The position numbers and the translations under genes are program-made. Source: Verrucomicrobiota bacterium (lineage in GTDB: Bacteria > Verrucomicrobiota > Verrucomicrobiia > Limisphaerales > UBA11320). From it: DNA of 64,000 bases. Positions 38,994 through 47,288 of the stretch are shown piece after piece (the stretch's first letter is position 1; each line of letters opens with the position of its first letter). The notes under the pieces are model-generated. The model saw only the letters and a list, made by a program, of their open reading frames with translations, did no database searches and had not been told where the DNA came from. Location of the stretch: assembly GCA_016199985.1 (NCBI GenBank), contig JACQFQ010000070.1, positions 62,001-126,000 of the forward strand. Direction: 5' to 3'.

Positions 38994-40786
38994 GGCTGCA
39001 GAGGCTTGGGGATGCTCAGGTCCCGGAGCACCATGAAGTACAGATCGAAGGGAAACTCAAAGAACCACCACTCGCCATCCAGTTTCACGCCGGCGTAGGT
39101 GTAGAGCGAGGGAGCGCGGGCGCCGAACTCCACAGACAGGCTTTCCGCCTTGTCGCCGCGCTTGACGTCGAAGGTCAGGCGATGCCCGTTGTCGACAAAC
39201 CCCAGCGCGGCGCGGTTGGTTTCGCCCCGAGCCGTCCAAACGCTCGCGCGCAACTGCCCGATGCGATGCACGGTCTCCTCAATCGACAGAAAGTTGTCGA
39301 GCTTGCCCGCGGGCGTCGCCCAGGATCCGTCCGCCGCGCGACGGATCTGGGACTTTCGCCCCTCCTTCTCGATAAGGACCTGCGTCACCTCGTTCGTGGC
39401 GAACGACCACACGCGCCGGTCGCGGAGCTTCCACGAAGCGTCGGGCAGCTTGAGCGCGTCGCCGAGGCGAACCGCGTAAACCGAGCTTTCGTCCGGACGT
39501 CTCGCGAACACCTTGTCGTTCTGGCTCCCGCCCAAGCCGAATTGCGCCAGCACGCTGTTCGTGACCGCCCCGCCAGCGTTGGTCGAGGATCCGCGGAGGA
39601 TCCAGGAGTAGGTGGCGGGCTCGAGGCGGTAGGGGCTGAAGTCCGTGACGAAATCCTTGGAGAACTCGATGATCGTGAGGTTTTGCATCCACGACAAAAC
39701 GTCCCTGACGAGCGAAGCGTCGGCGCGCAATCCTCCCGGCGTGACGACCCACTCGTTCATGTCCTGTCGCCGGACCGTGAACTCCTCGACGCCGTGGACC
39801 TCGAGGCTGTCGACGCGGTCGGGCTGAAACGACAAGAGTCGCGTGTCGCGCAGATCCTCGAACGACAGCTGCAGCGAATCAAGAACCGCGCGGGGCACGG
39901 TGACGAGGTTGCTGTGCCCGCTCAAACGGGCGTAGATCAGCCTGGGATCCTTCGCGGGAGCGCCGCCGAAATGGACTGCGACGAGCTGGTTGGTGTCGAT
40001 GCTGACGCTCAGCTCCAGCGCGGGCGGCTGCAAGCCATACGTCTCCCAGTCCACCCGCCCCGCGTCGCTGACGAAGCTCGCGACCTCCGCGGAGCCCAGT
40101 CCGACCAGGAGCCGGCTGACCTGCGCGTTGTCGGCGCGGGCTTGGAAGGGCTTGAGAAGAAACGCGCCGTGATTGCTGGGGCTGAAGGCCAGGGTGAATC
40201 CGCGCGACGCGTTGCTCACCGAGAGGCGGTTGAAATTGAGCCCCTTCCAGTGGATCATCGAGGCCTCGCGCCAGTCGTGAACCGTCGCCGGCAGCAGGTC
40301 GAGCAAACGGCCCGGCAGCGCGAAGACGCCGGGAGCGCCGACAAGCTGCGCGTAGACCTGGTCCCCGGACAACGTCCGCGATCCCAGCCTCAGTTCGACC
40401 CGGAGAGGGCCTTGAACCCAGGTGACCAGCGCCTGCGGCCGATCGAGGCCGAATCGATTCGTCGTCTGATCGAGGGATTCGGCGATGAGGAAGTCGCGGT
40501 TGAGCCCCTCCGCAAACAACAGGAACTGATCCACCGCCGGCGCCAGGGCGGGATAGGAGAACGGCGCGATGTAGTCCCATCCACCGTTGGTGCGCTGGAT
40601 CTGAAGAAAAAATGAGTTCGTCCGGTGGATCTGGAGGCTGCTGACATCGCGGGCGCGAAAGCCGGGAAGCAGGGGCTGGGAGGCGGACTCTGTGTCCGTC
40701 GTCTGGGTGTGGCGCTCGTAGCCCCAGATCAGAAGGAACATTCCGACCGCGGCGCCCAGCAACCATAATGTCGATCTCCATTTCAT
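38990..40786 (-). CDS. DUF4340 domain protein, membrane-anchored
   Basis: A 598-residue protein with an N-terminal membrane helix (about residues 5-24, TLWLLGAAVGMFLLIWGYE) and repeated DUF4340 modules: short beta-rich units with the pattern Val-x-x-Leu-x-Ile-x-Arg (VSSLQIHRTNSFFLQIQRTNG), Trp-containing turns, and LDRPQALVTW. DUF4340 genes are recurrently found beside Gld-type ABC transporters and GldG-like proteins, though no function is established. It overlaps the AsmA-like gene (ATGA) and follows the GldG-like gene after 15 bases, so it belongs to one operon and probably acts at the outer face of the inner membrane. Confidence 0.88.
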   Translation of the reverse strand: MKWRSTLWLLGAAVGMFLLIWGYERHTQTTDTESASQPLLPGFRARDVSSLQIHRTNSFFLQIQRTNGGWDYIAPFSYPALAPAVDQFLLFAEGLNRDFLIAESLDQTTNRFGLDRPQALVTWVQGPLRVELRLGSRTLSGDQVYAQLVGAPGVFALPGRLLDLLPATVHDWREASMIHWKGLNFNRLSVSNASRGFTLAFSPSNHGAFLLKPFQARADNAQVSRLLVGLGSAEVASFVSDAGRVDWETYGLQPPALELSVSIDTNQLVAVHFGGAPAKDPRLIYARLSGHSNLVTVPRAVLDSLQLSFEDLRDTRLLSFQPDRVDSLEVHGVEEFTVRRQDMNEWVVTPGGLRADASLVRDVLSWMQNLTIIEFSKDFVTDFSPYRLEPATYSWILRGSSTNAGGAVTNSVLAQFGLGGSQNDKVFARRPDESSVYAVRLGDALKLPDASWKLRDRRVWSFATNEVTQVLIEKEGRKSQIRRAADGSWATPAGKLDNFLSIEETVHRIGQLRASVWTARGETNRAALGFVDNGHRLTFDVKRGDKAESLSVEFGARAPSLYTYAGVKLDGEWWFFEFPFDLYFMVLRDLSIPKPLQP

Positions 40787-40801
40787 GGATTCACGCGCCG
40801 C

Positions 40802-42310
40802 TCACACACGCCTGCGCAGCCAGACGAGAAACCCCAACCCCAGGACGGCGCCCGGCATCCCGCCGAGGAGAACCCAGGTCAGGACGCCGCGCTCCGACTC
40901 GGTGAGCCGGAGCCGGTACTCGCGATAGGGCTGAGGGCCGATCTCGGCCAGTAGGAGCGCGCGATCGAGAAGCCAGTTCACGGAGTACGAGGCGAACTGG
41001 GCGTTGGCCGAGGAGTCGATGAGCTCATTGCTCAGAAACAAGGAGTCGCCGACGACCACGAGACGCGAGGTCCCGGCCCGGGCCGCCTCCACGCCAGGCA
41101 CGCTGCCGCGCTCGACAGCGACGGCCAGGGGATAGTTTGTGCGAAGGGCGGACGCGCGAGCCTTCAAGGCGCCCCCGGCCCCGCCCGTGGTCTCGTAACT
41201 CGTTCCCATCGGCCCCGTCGTGAAGAGGGACTCGGCGAGGATCAAGTCGGTGGCGCCGCCCGCCTTCGCGATGGGCTGGATCGACCGCGGCAGCAGGAGC
41301 TGAAGGCGGGTCGTGCCGCTGGCCCTCAGCGCTTTCGTGATCGGATGGGGCCCAAACGCCGAGATCACCACATCCTGCCCGCCGGCCATGCTCAGGCTCT
41401 GCGGATCCTTCACCGTGTCCATGCCCACCGAAACGCCATAGCGCTTGAGCAGGGATTCAAGTCCCGTCTCAATGTCCTTCCCGAACACATCGAACAGCGC
41501 GAGAGCGCGTCCGCCGTTGTCGAGGTAGCGGCCGATCGTGTCGATCGTCGAGTCCGGCAGCCGTTGCCGCGGCCCCGCGATGATGAGAAGCCCGCAATCC
41601 TCGGGCACGCTCTGCCTGTCAAGCAGCTCGAGCTCCGCCCATTCAATCCCGTTCATCTGCAGAAGCCCCGCGAGCCGCGACAACCCCCTTCGCGCTTCTT
41701 GATCGCGCGGCGACGGTCCGCCGTGCCCGGTCAGGAAGTAGGCCTTCAGCGAGCGCTGCGAAGTGAGATAATAAATGGCCGACGTGAAAATCAGCTCGCC
41801 CTTGAAATCCTTCGGCTTCACCTCGCGGGTCTGTCCGCTCACCAGGGGCTGGAGATCATACTCAAAAAGATCGCCCTTGCGAATGAGCTTGGTGCGTCCC
41901 TGGTTTTCGAAGAGCAGGAAGGCCGACTCGTTCGGCGGGAGGGCGTGGATCGCCTTCACGTGCTCCGCGGCCCCGACATCGCGCCGAGGATCGATCATCT
42001 CCACGACAAACTTCGGGCTCGCGGCCTTGTATTCGGCGAGCAGCTCCCGGATGTCGCCGTAGAGGCTCTCGTCGTGGGCGAGATAGCAGATGACCTTGAC
42101 CTCGTTCGTGAGCGAGGCGAGCAGCCGCAAGCTCAGCGGCGACAGCCGCGTCCGCTGCCCTCCTTGAAGATGGAACCGCTTGAAATGGCGCGACGCGACG
42201 TAATTGCACATCGCGACGATCGCGAAGAGCGAAACAATCCCCACCAGCACATTGATCCGTTGGCTCCATTTGCGGGAGAGCGAAAAGCTGGGTGTCAGGT
42301 CGTCGTTCAT
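40802..42310 (-). CDS. GldG-like ABC transporter auxiliary protein
   Basis: A 502-residue protein with a membrane helix at each end (about residues 17-38, INVLVGIVSLFAIVAMCNYV, and the last 25 residues, WVLLGGMPGAVLGLGFLVWL) and a large extracytoplasmic domain between. The middle has the ABC_transp_aux pattern: VKVICYLAHDESLYGDIRE, FVVEMIDPRRD, SAIYYLTSQRSLKAYFLTGHG and GLLIIAGPRQRLPDSTIDTI. GldG is a component of the ABC transporter needed for gliding in some Bacteroidetes; outside them, homologues occur in non-gliding bacteria with unknown cargo. It starts 1 base after the permease stop. Confidence 0.9.
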   Translation of the reverse strand: MNDDLTPSFSLSRKWSQRINVLVGIVSLFAIVAMCNYVASRHFKRFHLQGGQRTRLSPLSLRLLASLTNEVKVICYLAHDESLYGDIRELLAEYKAASPKFVVEMIDPRRDVGAAEHVKAIHALPPNESAFLLFENQGRTKLIRKGDLFEYDLQPLVSGQTREVKPKDFKGELIFTSAIYYLTSQRSLKAYFLTGHGGPSPRDQEARRGLSRLAGLLQMNGIEWAELELLDRQSVPEDCGLLIIAGPRQRLPDSTIDTIGRYLDNGGRALALFDVFGKDIETGLESLLKRYGVSVGMDTVKDPQSLSMAGGQDVVISAFGPHPITKALRASGTTRLQLLLPRSIQPIAKAGGATDLILAESLFTTGPMGTSYETTGGAGGALKARASALRTNYPLAVAVERGSVPGVEAARAGTSRLVVVGDSLFLSNELIDSSANAQFASYSVNWLLDRALLLAEIGPQPYREYRLRLTESERGVLTWVLLGGMPGAVLGLGFLVWLRRRV

Positions 42311-42311
42311 C

Positions 42312-43067
42312 TCATTTCCAGCGGCGGCTCTCCACGACGCGCTTCGTGAAGAACAGAAAGAACGCCGTTAGCGACGTGTAAAGAACCAGGGGACGCGTGT
42401 CGATCACCCCTGACGCGAAATCCTGCAGCTGCTCCACCAGATTGATCTGCGCGAAAAAGCGTCCCTTGAGGCTCGCGGCTTCCCCGCTGTAAGCCCAGGC
42501 GAGAAAGCTCAGCAGGAGGAGCGACGTGCCCGCGCAGAAGCTCATGATCGCGGCGACCGTCTGGCTCCGGGTGAGCGCGGAGGCCAGGCACCCGATCGAC
42601 ATGAAGACCATGCCGAGAAGCAGTATTCCCAGAAGCGCGCCCCCCACCGAGCTCTGGTCGAGAATCACCGGATCCTGCGACAGCCTCTGCACCATCCACA
42701 GGCACGGGATCAGCGGCAGCCAAAGACAGGCGTACACCAGCATCGCTCCCGTGAACTTCGCCAGCACAACCGACACATCGCTCACGGGCGTCGTCATCAA
42801 GGTTTCGAAAGTGCCGCTCGACTTCTCCATCGCAAAGGCCCGCATCGTCACGACCGGCGGCGCCAGGAGGAGGATGATCCAGAACGGATAGCTCCCGCAG
42901 AACAGCTCGGTGATGGGACGGTGGGTCGCCTCGTTGCCGAACGACTCGATGAGGATGACCAGGTTGAGTCCGATCAGGAACACGGTCGCCGCAACAACCA
43001 CATAGCCCGACCACGAGAGAAAATGGCCCCCGATCTCGCGCTTCACCAAGGTCCAGTAGGCCTGCAT
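42312..43067 (-). CDS. ABC-2 type permease, GldF-like
   Basis: A 251-residue membrane protein with six hydrophobic segments. It starts at the ATG at 43067, which overlaps the last base of the ATPase stop; longer upstream frames run antisense-like through the ATPase gene and were rejected. Features are MQAYWTLVKREIGGHFLSW, RAFAMEKSSGTFETLMTTPV (the cytoplasmic coupling region) and LWLPLIPCLWMV. It forms the transmembrane part of an ABC exporter with the ATPase at 43067-44032 and the GldG-like protein. Confidence 0.92.
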   Translation of the reverse strand: MQAYWTLVKREIGGHFLSWSGYVVVAATVFLIGLNLVILIESFGNEATHRPITELFCGSYPFWIILLLAPPVVTMRAFAMEKSSGTFETLMTTPVSDVSVVLAKFTGAMLVYACLWLPLIPCLWMVQRLSQDPVILDQSSVGGALLGILLLGMVFMSIGCLASALTRSQTVAAIMSFCAGTSLLLLSFLAWAYSGEAASLKGRFFAQINLVEQLQDFASGVIDTRPLVLYTSLTAFFLFFTKRVVESRRWK

Positions 43068-44032
43068 CAGTGATTGTCCTCCTCTGCGTTCCGGCGCGTC
43101 ACCGCGATGAAAATATCCTCGAGCGAGTGGCGGCTCCGGGTGAGCTCGCGCAGCTCCCACCCATGCTGTTTGGCGAGCTCGAAAACTTGCGGGCGAAGAT
43201 CGACGCCCTCGCGCGCGGTGAGGGCGCATCGATAAAAATTTCCGTCGATCGGCGAAACGTCGTAGTCCTCCACGTCCGCGGCCGCTTCCCAGGAGTCCTC
43301 GAGATCGCGAGCCGACGCCGCGATCTCCGCCACCACCTGCCCGCCCTTCGCCATCCGCTTTTGCAGCTGATCCGGAGTGTCCGCCGCCACAATGCGGCCC
43401 TTCTCCAAGATGAGCACGCGATTGCACGTCACCTCGACCTCCGGGAGGATATGCGAGGAAATCAGCACGGTGTGACGCTCGGCGAGATCCTTGATGAGCT
43501 GCCGCACGGACCGAATCTGGTTCGGATCCAACCCGATGGTCGGCTCGTCCAGGATGATGAGCTGGGGCTCATGGACGAGCGCGTCCGCAAGGCCGACGCG
43601 TTGCTGAAAACCTTTCGAGAGCTGGCCGATCAGCCGCCGCTGCACCTCGATCAAGCCGCACTGCCGCATCACCGTGTCCACCCGCCGCCGGGTTTGCGAG
43701 CCTCCCAGGCCCTTGAGCCGCGCGCGAAACTTCAGGTACTCCCGGACGCGCATATCGCGATGCAGCGGATTGTTCTCGGGCATGTACCCGATGCAGCCGC
43801 GCACCTGATCCGGCTGCGAGAACACGTCGTGGCCCGCCACCTTCACCGTCCCGGACGTTGCGGGGAGGAAGCAGCTCAGGATCCTCATGATCGTGCTCTT
43901 GCCCGCGCCGTTCTGCCCCAGAAGCCCCACGATCTCGCCGCGCTCGACAGTAAAGGAGACCCCCGATACAGCGGTGTTGCCATTATACCGCTTGATCAGG
44001 TTGTCGACTTCAATCATCGGGCCAGACGTCAT
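43067..44032 (-). CDS. ABC transporter ATP-binding protein, GldA-like
   Basis: The energising subunit of the five-gene envelope operon, 321 residues. Walker A is LLGQNGAGKST, the signature is LSKGFQQRVGLADAL, Walker B is LIILDEPTIGLDP, and the His switch is in LISSHILPEVE. A C-terminal domain of about 90 residues (from KMAKGGQVV or so to the end) is typical of ABC-2 exporters of the GldA/CcmA/YhaQ kind. It is the first gene of the operon; the 89-base gap to the PVC-type dehydrogenase stop should contain the operon promoter, or the two may be read through. Confidence 0.94.
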   Translation of the reverse strand: MTSGPMIEVDNLIKRYNGNTAVSGVSFTVERGEIVGLLGQNGAGKSTIMRILSCFLPATSGTVKVAGHDVFSQPDQVRGCIGYMPENNPLHRDMRVREYLKFRARLKGLGGSQTRRRVDTVMRQCGLIEVQRRLIGQLSKGFQQRVGLADALVHEPQLIILDEPTIGLDPNQIRSVRQLIKDLAERHTVLISSHILPEVEVTCNRVLILEKGRIVAADTPDQLQKRMAKGGQVVAEIAASARDLEDSWEAAADVEDYDVSPIDGNFYRCALTAREGVDLRPQVFELAKQHGWELRELTRSRHSLEDIFIAVTRRNAEEDNH

Positions 44033-44121
44033 CTGTGGACGCGAAGGTTAGTCGAACCCGACTTCGAGTCGCCAATAAAAACTATTTCGTTTTCGGAACG
44101 AGAGCGGCCGGGACCGCCGCT

Positions 44122-47100
44122 TCATCGCGTCGGCCCCGGACTGATGAACTCCAGCAGGTCCGCAACGTCGCGCGGCGCGAGGCCTTGCTCCAGCCCCTCA
44201 GGCATCAACGACCGGCCCGCGGCGCGCAGCCGCCGAATCTGGGAGCGCGGGAAGGACGACTCGGCGCCGCCCGCCAGCTTGAGACGCACTTGCTCCGCGG
44301 TCTCGAAGCTCATCAGGCCCGTGACCGACTCCCCGGAGATTGTCTCCAAATCGTAGGCCATGTAGTTCGGCGCCACCTCCCGATTGGGATCGAGGATCTG
44401 GGTCAGCAGCTTCTCCTTGCCCATGGAGCGGACGGATTCCAGATCGGGGCCCACGGCGCCGCCGCGATTACCGACGCGATGACAGATCATGCAGCGCTCC
44501 TCATACAGGCGCTTGCCGCGGTCCTTGTTCCCGTCCTCGGAAAGCGCCGGGAGAAATCGATTCACGACCTCCTGTCGATTCTCCGACGGCGCGGCCCCCC
44601 ACAGCGCAACGGCGCGATTCCGCAACGCCGCGTCCGGGCCGCCGCGCAGCTTCTGCACCTGATCCTGGCTCAGTTCTGTCCGCGGGATCCTTCCCGCCTC
44701 CACGGATTCCATCACCAAGGGGATCCATGCGTTCCTTCGAAGCAGGATTTGCAGCGCGTCCTTCCGCGCGCCGCCGGTCAGATGAGCCCAATTCTCCAGC
44801 AGCGCCAACGCGGTCTCCCGCTCGCTGGAACGGCTCATCGCGCCCAGAATCGCCTGCTGGATTGATTCATCCGACGACTTCGTCAGCGCGCCGGCCAGCG
44901 CTTCCAGTCGCGAGGGCGTGAGGATGTAACCCAACAGGCCAAGCCCCGCTTCCAGGTCGAGGCGATCGCTCTGACCACGAGCCGTGTTCTGCACGAAACG
45001 CTGGGCCAGGACGTAGTGCGACGAGAGCTTCGATTCGGGATCCCACGCGCCCAAGGAAGCGCCGGCGCGGGAAAGACCCGACGCCAGCGCCGCGAGCCAT
45101 TGAAGCGAAAGGCGCGAGGGCGGCGCGCGTTCGAACTGGTCGCGCAGCCGGCTGAGCTCCTGCGGGCGATTCCGCAATCCCACTCCGCGCGCCAACACAG
45201 GCAGCCAAGGGTTGCCCGATGTTGTGGACCCAGCCGCGGGCCAAAGTTCGACGAGACGATCCGGCGCCGCGTTCCCCAAGGCGCCGAGCATCGGCGCGGT
45301 CAACACCGCCGACGCGGGCTGGGATTGAAGAAAGACTTTGTGAACCGCGGCTTCCCCGACGCCATGAATCCTGTTCAAGGTCCAGGCGAGCTGGTGGGCA
45401 ACGCGCGGATCCCTGTCCCGGGCCAGTTCTCTCAACGCGGCCCAGGTCGCGACTCGCAAAGCGCCGCGCGACGCCGTCGGCTCGAGCAGCCGCAGCGCAT
45501 GCTCGCGAACGACGGGGGATTTGTCCGCGAGCGCGGCGGCGAGCCGATCCTCCCCCAACGCGCCGAGGCCATCCAGCGTCCACAGCGCGTGGAGTCGCCC
45601 GAGCCCGGAACGCGAGTCGCGCGCGATCCGCTCCACCGCCGCGACGGACGCCGCATCCTGCCTTTGATACAGAAGCCGCGAGGCCGCGTCGCGATGCCAT
45701 CCGTTGGGATGCCCCAGGAGACGCGCGAGCTGCGCGTTCGACTGACGCCCCAGAGCCGGCCGCGCGGGTTGCTGGAATCCCTTCGGGACGATCCGGTAGA
45801 TCCGGCCGCGATCGTTTCCGCTGTTCAGGTCGAGGTGTTGTTTGATGGGCTCGGGGAGCGACCAGGGATGCTCGATGACCTCGCGGTACATGTCGACAAC
45901 GTAGAGCGCGCCGTCCGGGGCGTTTGCGAACTGGACCGGACGAAACCAATTGTCGCGGCTCGCAACGAACTCGGAACGCTGTTCATCCGCCGCGCGCTCC
46001 GCGACGAATCCGACGCCCTGCGGACGAACCTTCTTGTGATGAATCAGGTTGCTGCCGCAGTCGGCGACAAAGGCGTCGCCGAGGTACTCGGACGGAAACG
46101 CGCTGCCGCGATAGATCGTCGCCCCGGTGGCGCCCGTGAAGTAGCCGGAGGGGCGGCCGCCGCCCTCGACCATCCCTGGAACGGCGCCGGTGACGCGCCA
46201 CCGGGTTCTCACCACGCGCCACGGTTCATCGGGGCTGATCCGGTAGACCTCCGCGGCGGGGCCATCGGAAGCGATGCTCGCGCGCGCGGCCGGCGCGTCC
46301 AGGAAGGCCCCTCGAGCGAGATAGCGATCCTCGACGAGCGCGCATTGGAGATGATCGCTGTTGCTGCACATGAATTTTCGGCCCGCGTTGTCGAAGCTCA
46401 TCCCATGCTGACCGCCGCCGGTTTCGGCGCGAAAATCCAGCGTTCGCGGATCGAAGGAAAAGTCGCGGCCGGACAGGGAGATCTCCTTCAGGCCCGACCG
46501 CTTCGGGCTCGTGATCCGTCCTCCGCTCATGCTGGCGGATCCGTGCACGCGATGATCGATCCCCCATCGGAACGAGTTCATCAAGGCCTGGACATTGAGT
46601 CGCTGGAGCGAATCCGCGGCGAAGCCCGTGAAGATCACTTCGCGAACATCGGCGCGATGATCGCCGTTGGTGTCCTTGAGAAAAAGGAGGTCGGGGGTGC
46701 TTCCCACATACACGCCGCCGTCGTAGCAGAGCACGGCCGTCGGCCAGGGCAAGTCCTCGGCGAAAACCCAGCTCTTGTCGAAGCGTCCGTCGCCGTCGGT
46801 GTCCTCGAGGACCCGGACGCGTCCAAGCCGTTCGTCCCGCCGCTCGGAGTAGTCGCGCATCTCGACCACAAACAGCCTGCCGTCCTCGTCGAAGTCCATC
46901 GCGACCGGATCGACCACCAAGGGCTCCGCGGCGACCAGTTGGATCTCAAAGCCGGGCTTCACCTGGAACGTGGCAACGGCCTTGTCGGGCTCGGTCGGAG
47001 GAACGCGCGGGAGGTCTTTCGCGGGATCAAGGGCGGGCACGTCCGCATTCTGGGCGGCCGAAATGGCCCAACCCCATAGCAGAAGGATGACGCTGACACT

Positions 47101-47127
47101 CTGGACACGGAACCGAAGCGGGTGCAT
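44122..47127 (-). CDS. PVC-type membrane-bound dehydrogenase with C-terminal cytochrome c domain
   Basis: A 1001-residue exported protein from the ATG at 47127 (signal MHPLRFRVQSVSVILLLWGW; a longer frame upstream has no signal). Residues of about 45-480 form the PVC dehydrogenase beta-propeller (FQVKPGFEIQLVAAEPLV, VVEMRDYSERRDERLG, RVLEDTDGDGRFD, GALYVVDMYREVIEHPW). HEAT-like repeats follow, then a cytochrome c domain with the heme motif CMICH and the family ending (PNREVAPNYMAYDLET ... MPEGLEQGLAPRDVADLLEF). This architecture is largely restricted to Planctomycetes and Verrucomicrobia; it is thought to oxidise sugars or other alcohols in the periplasm and pass electrons to the heme. The substrate is unknown. 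Confidence 0.92.
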   Translation of the reverse strand: MHPLRFRVQSVSVILLLWGWAISAAQNADVPALDPAKDLPRVPPTEPDKAVATFQVKPGFEIQLVAAEPLVVDPVAMDFDEDGRLFVVEMRDYSERRDERLGRVRVLEDTDGDGRFDKSWVFAEDLPWPTAVLCYDGGVYVGSTPDLLFLKDTNGDHRADVREVIFTGFAADSLQRLNVQALMNSFRWGIDHRVHGSASMSGGRITSPKRSGLKEISLSGRDFSFDPRTLDFRAETGGGQHGMSFDNAGRKFMCSNSDHLQCALVEDRYLARGAFLDAPAARASIASDGPAAEVYRISPDEPWRVVRTRWRVTGAVPGMVEGGGRPSGYFTGATGATIYRGSAFPSEYLGDAFVADCGSNLIHHKKVRPQGVGFVAERAADEQRSEFVASRDNWFRPVQFANAPDGALYVVDMYREVIEHPWSLPEPIKQHLDLNSGNDRGRIYRIVPKGFQQPARPALGRQSNAQLARLLGHPNGWHRDAASRLLYQRQDAASVAAVERIARDSRSGLGRLHALWTLDGLGALGEDRLAAALADKSPVVREHALRLLEPTASRGALRVATWAALRELARDRDPRVAHQLAWTLNRIHGVGEAAVHKVFLQSQPASAVLTAPMLGALGNAAPDRLVELWPAAGSTTSGNPWLPVLARGVGLRNRPQELSRLRDQFERAPPSRLSLQWLAALASGLSRAGASLGAWDPESKLSSHYVLAQRFVQNTARGQSDRLDLEAGLGLLGYILTPSRLEALAGALTKSSDESIQQAILGAMSRSSERETALALLENWAHLTGGARKDALQILLRRNAWIPLVMESVEAGRIPRTELSQDQVQKLRGGPDAALRNRAVALWGAAPSENRQEVVNRFLPALSEDGNKDRGKRLYEERCMICHRVGNRGGAVGPDLESVRSMGKEKLLTQILDPNREVAPNYMAYDLETISGESVTGLMSFETAEQVRLKLAGGAESSFPRSQIRRLRAAGRSLMPEGLEQGLAPRDVADLLEFISPGPTR

Positions 47128-47288
47128 GCCGGGAAAGTGAGCGAAGGAAGGTTCAGAATCGAGTGGAGAAATCGGTTCCATTCCCAAGAGGCAAGGTCCC
47201 GTGTGCCCCGTTCCTGTCGCATGGATCTGCGCTTCGAAGGCTTCAGGCCGCATGAAGGCCTTTGGAAGGGCTGCGCCTAGAGCGCCGG

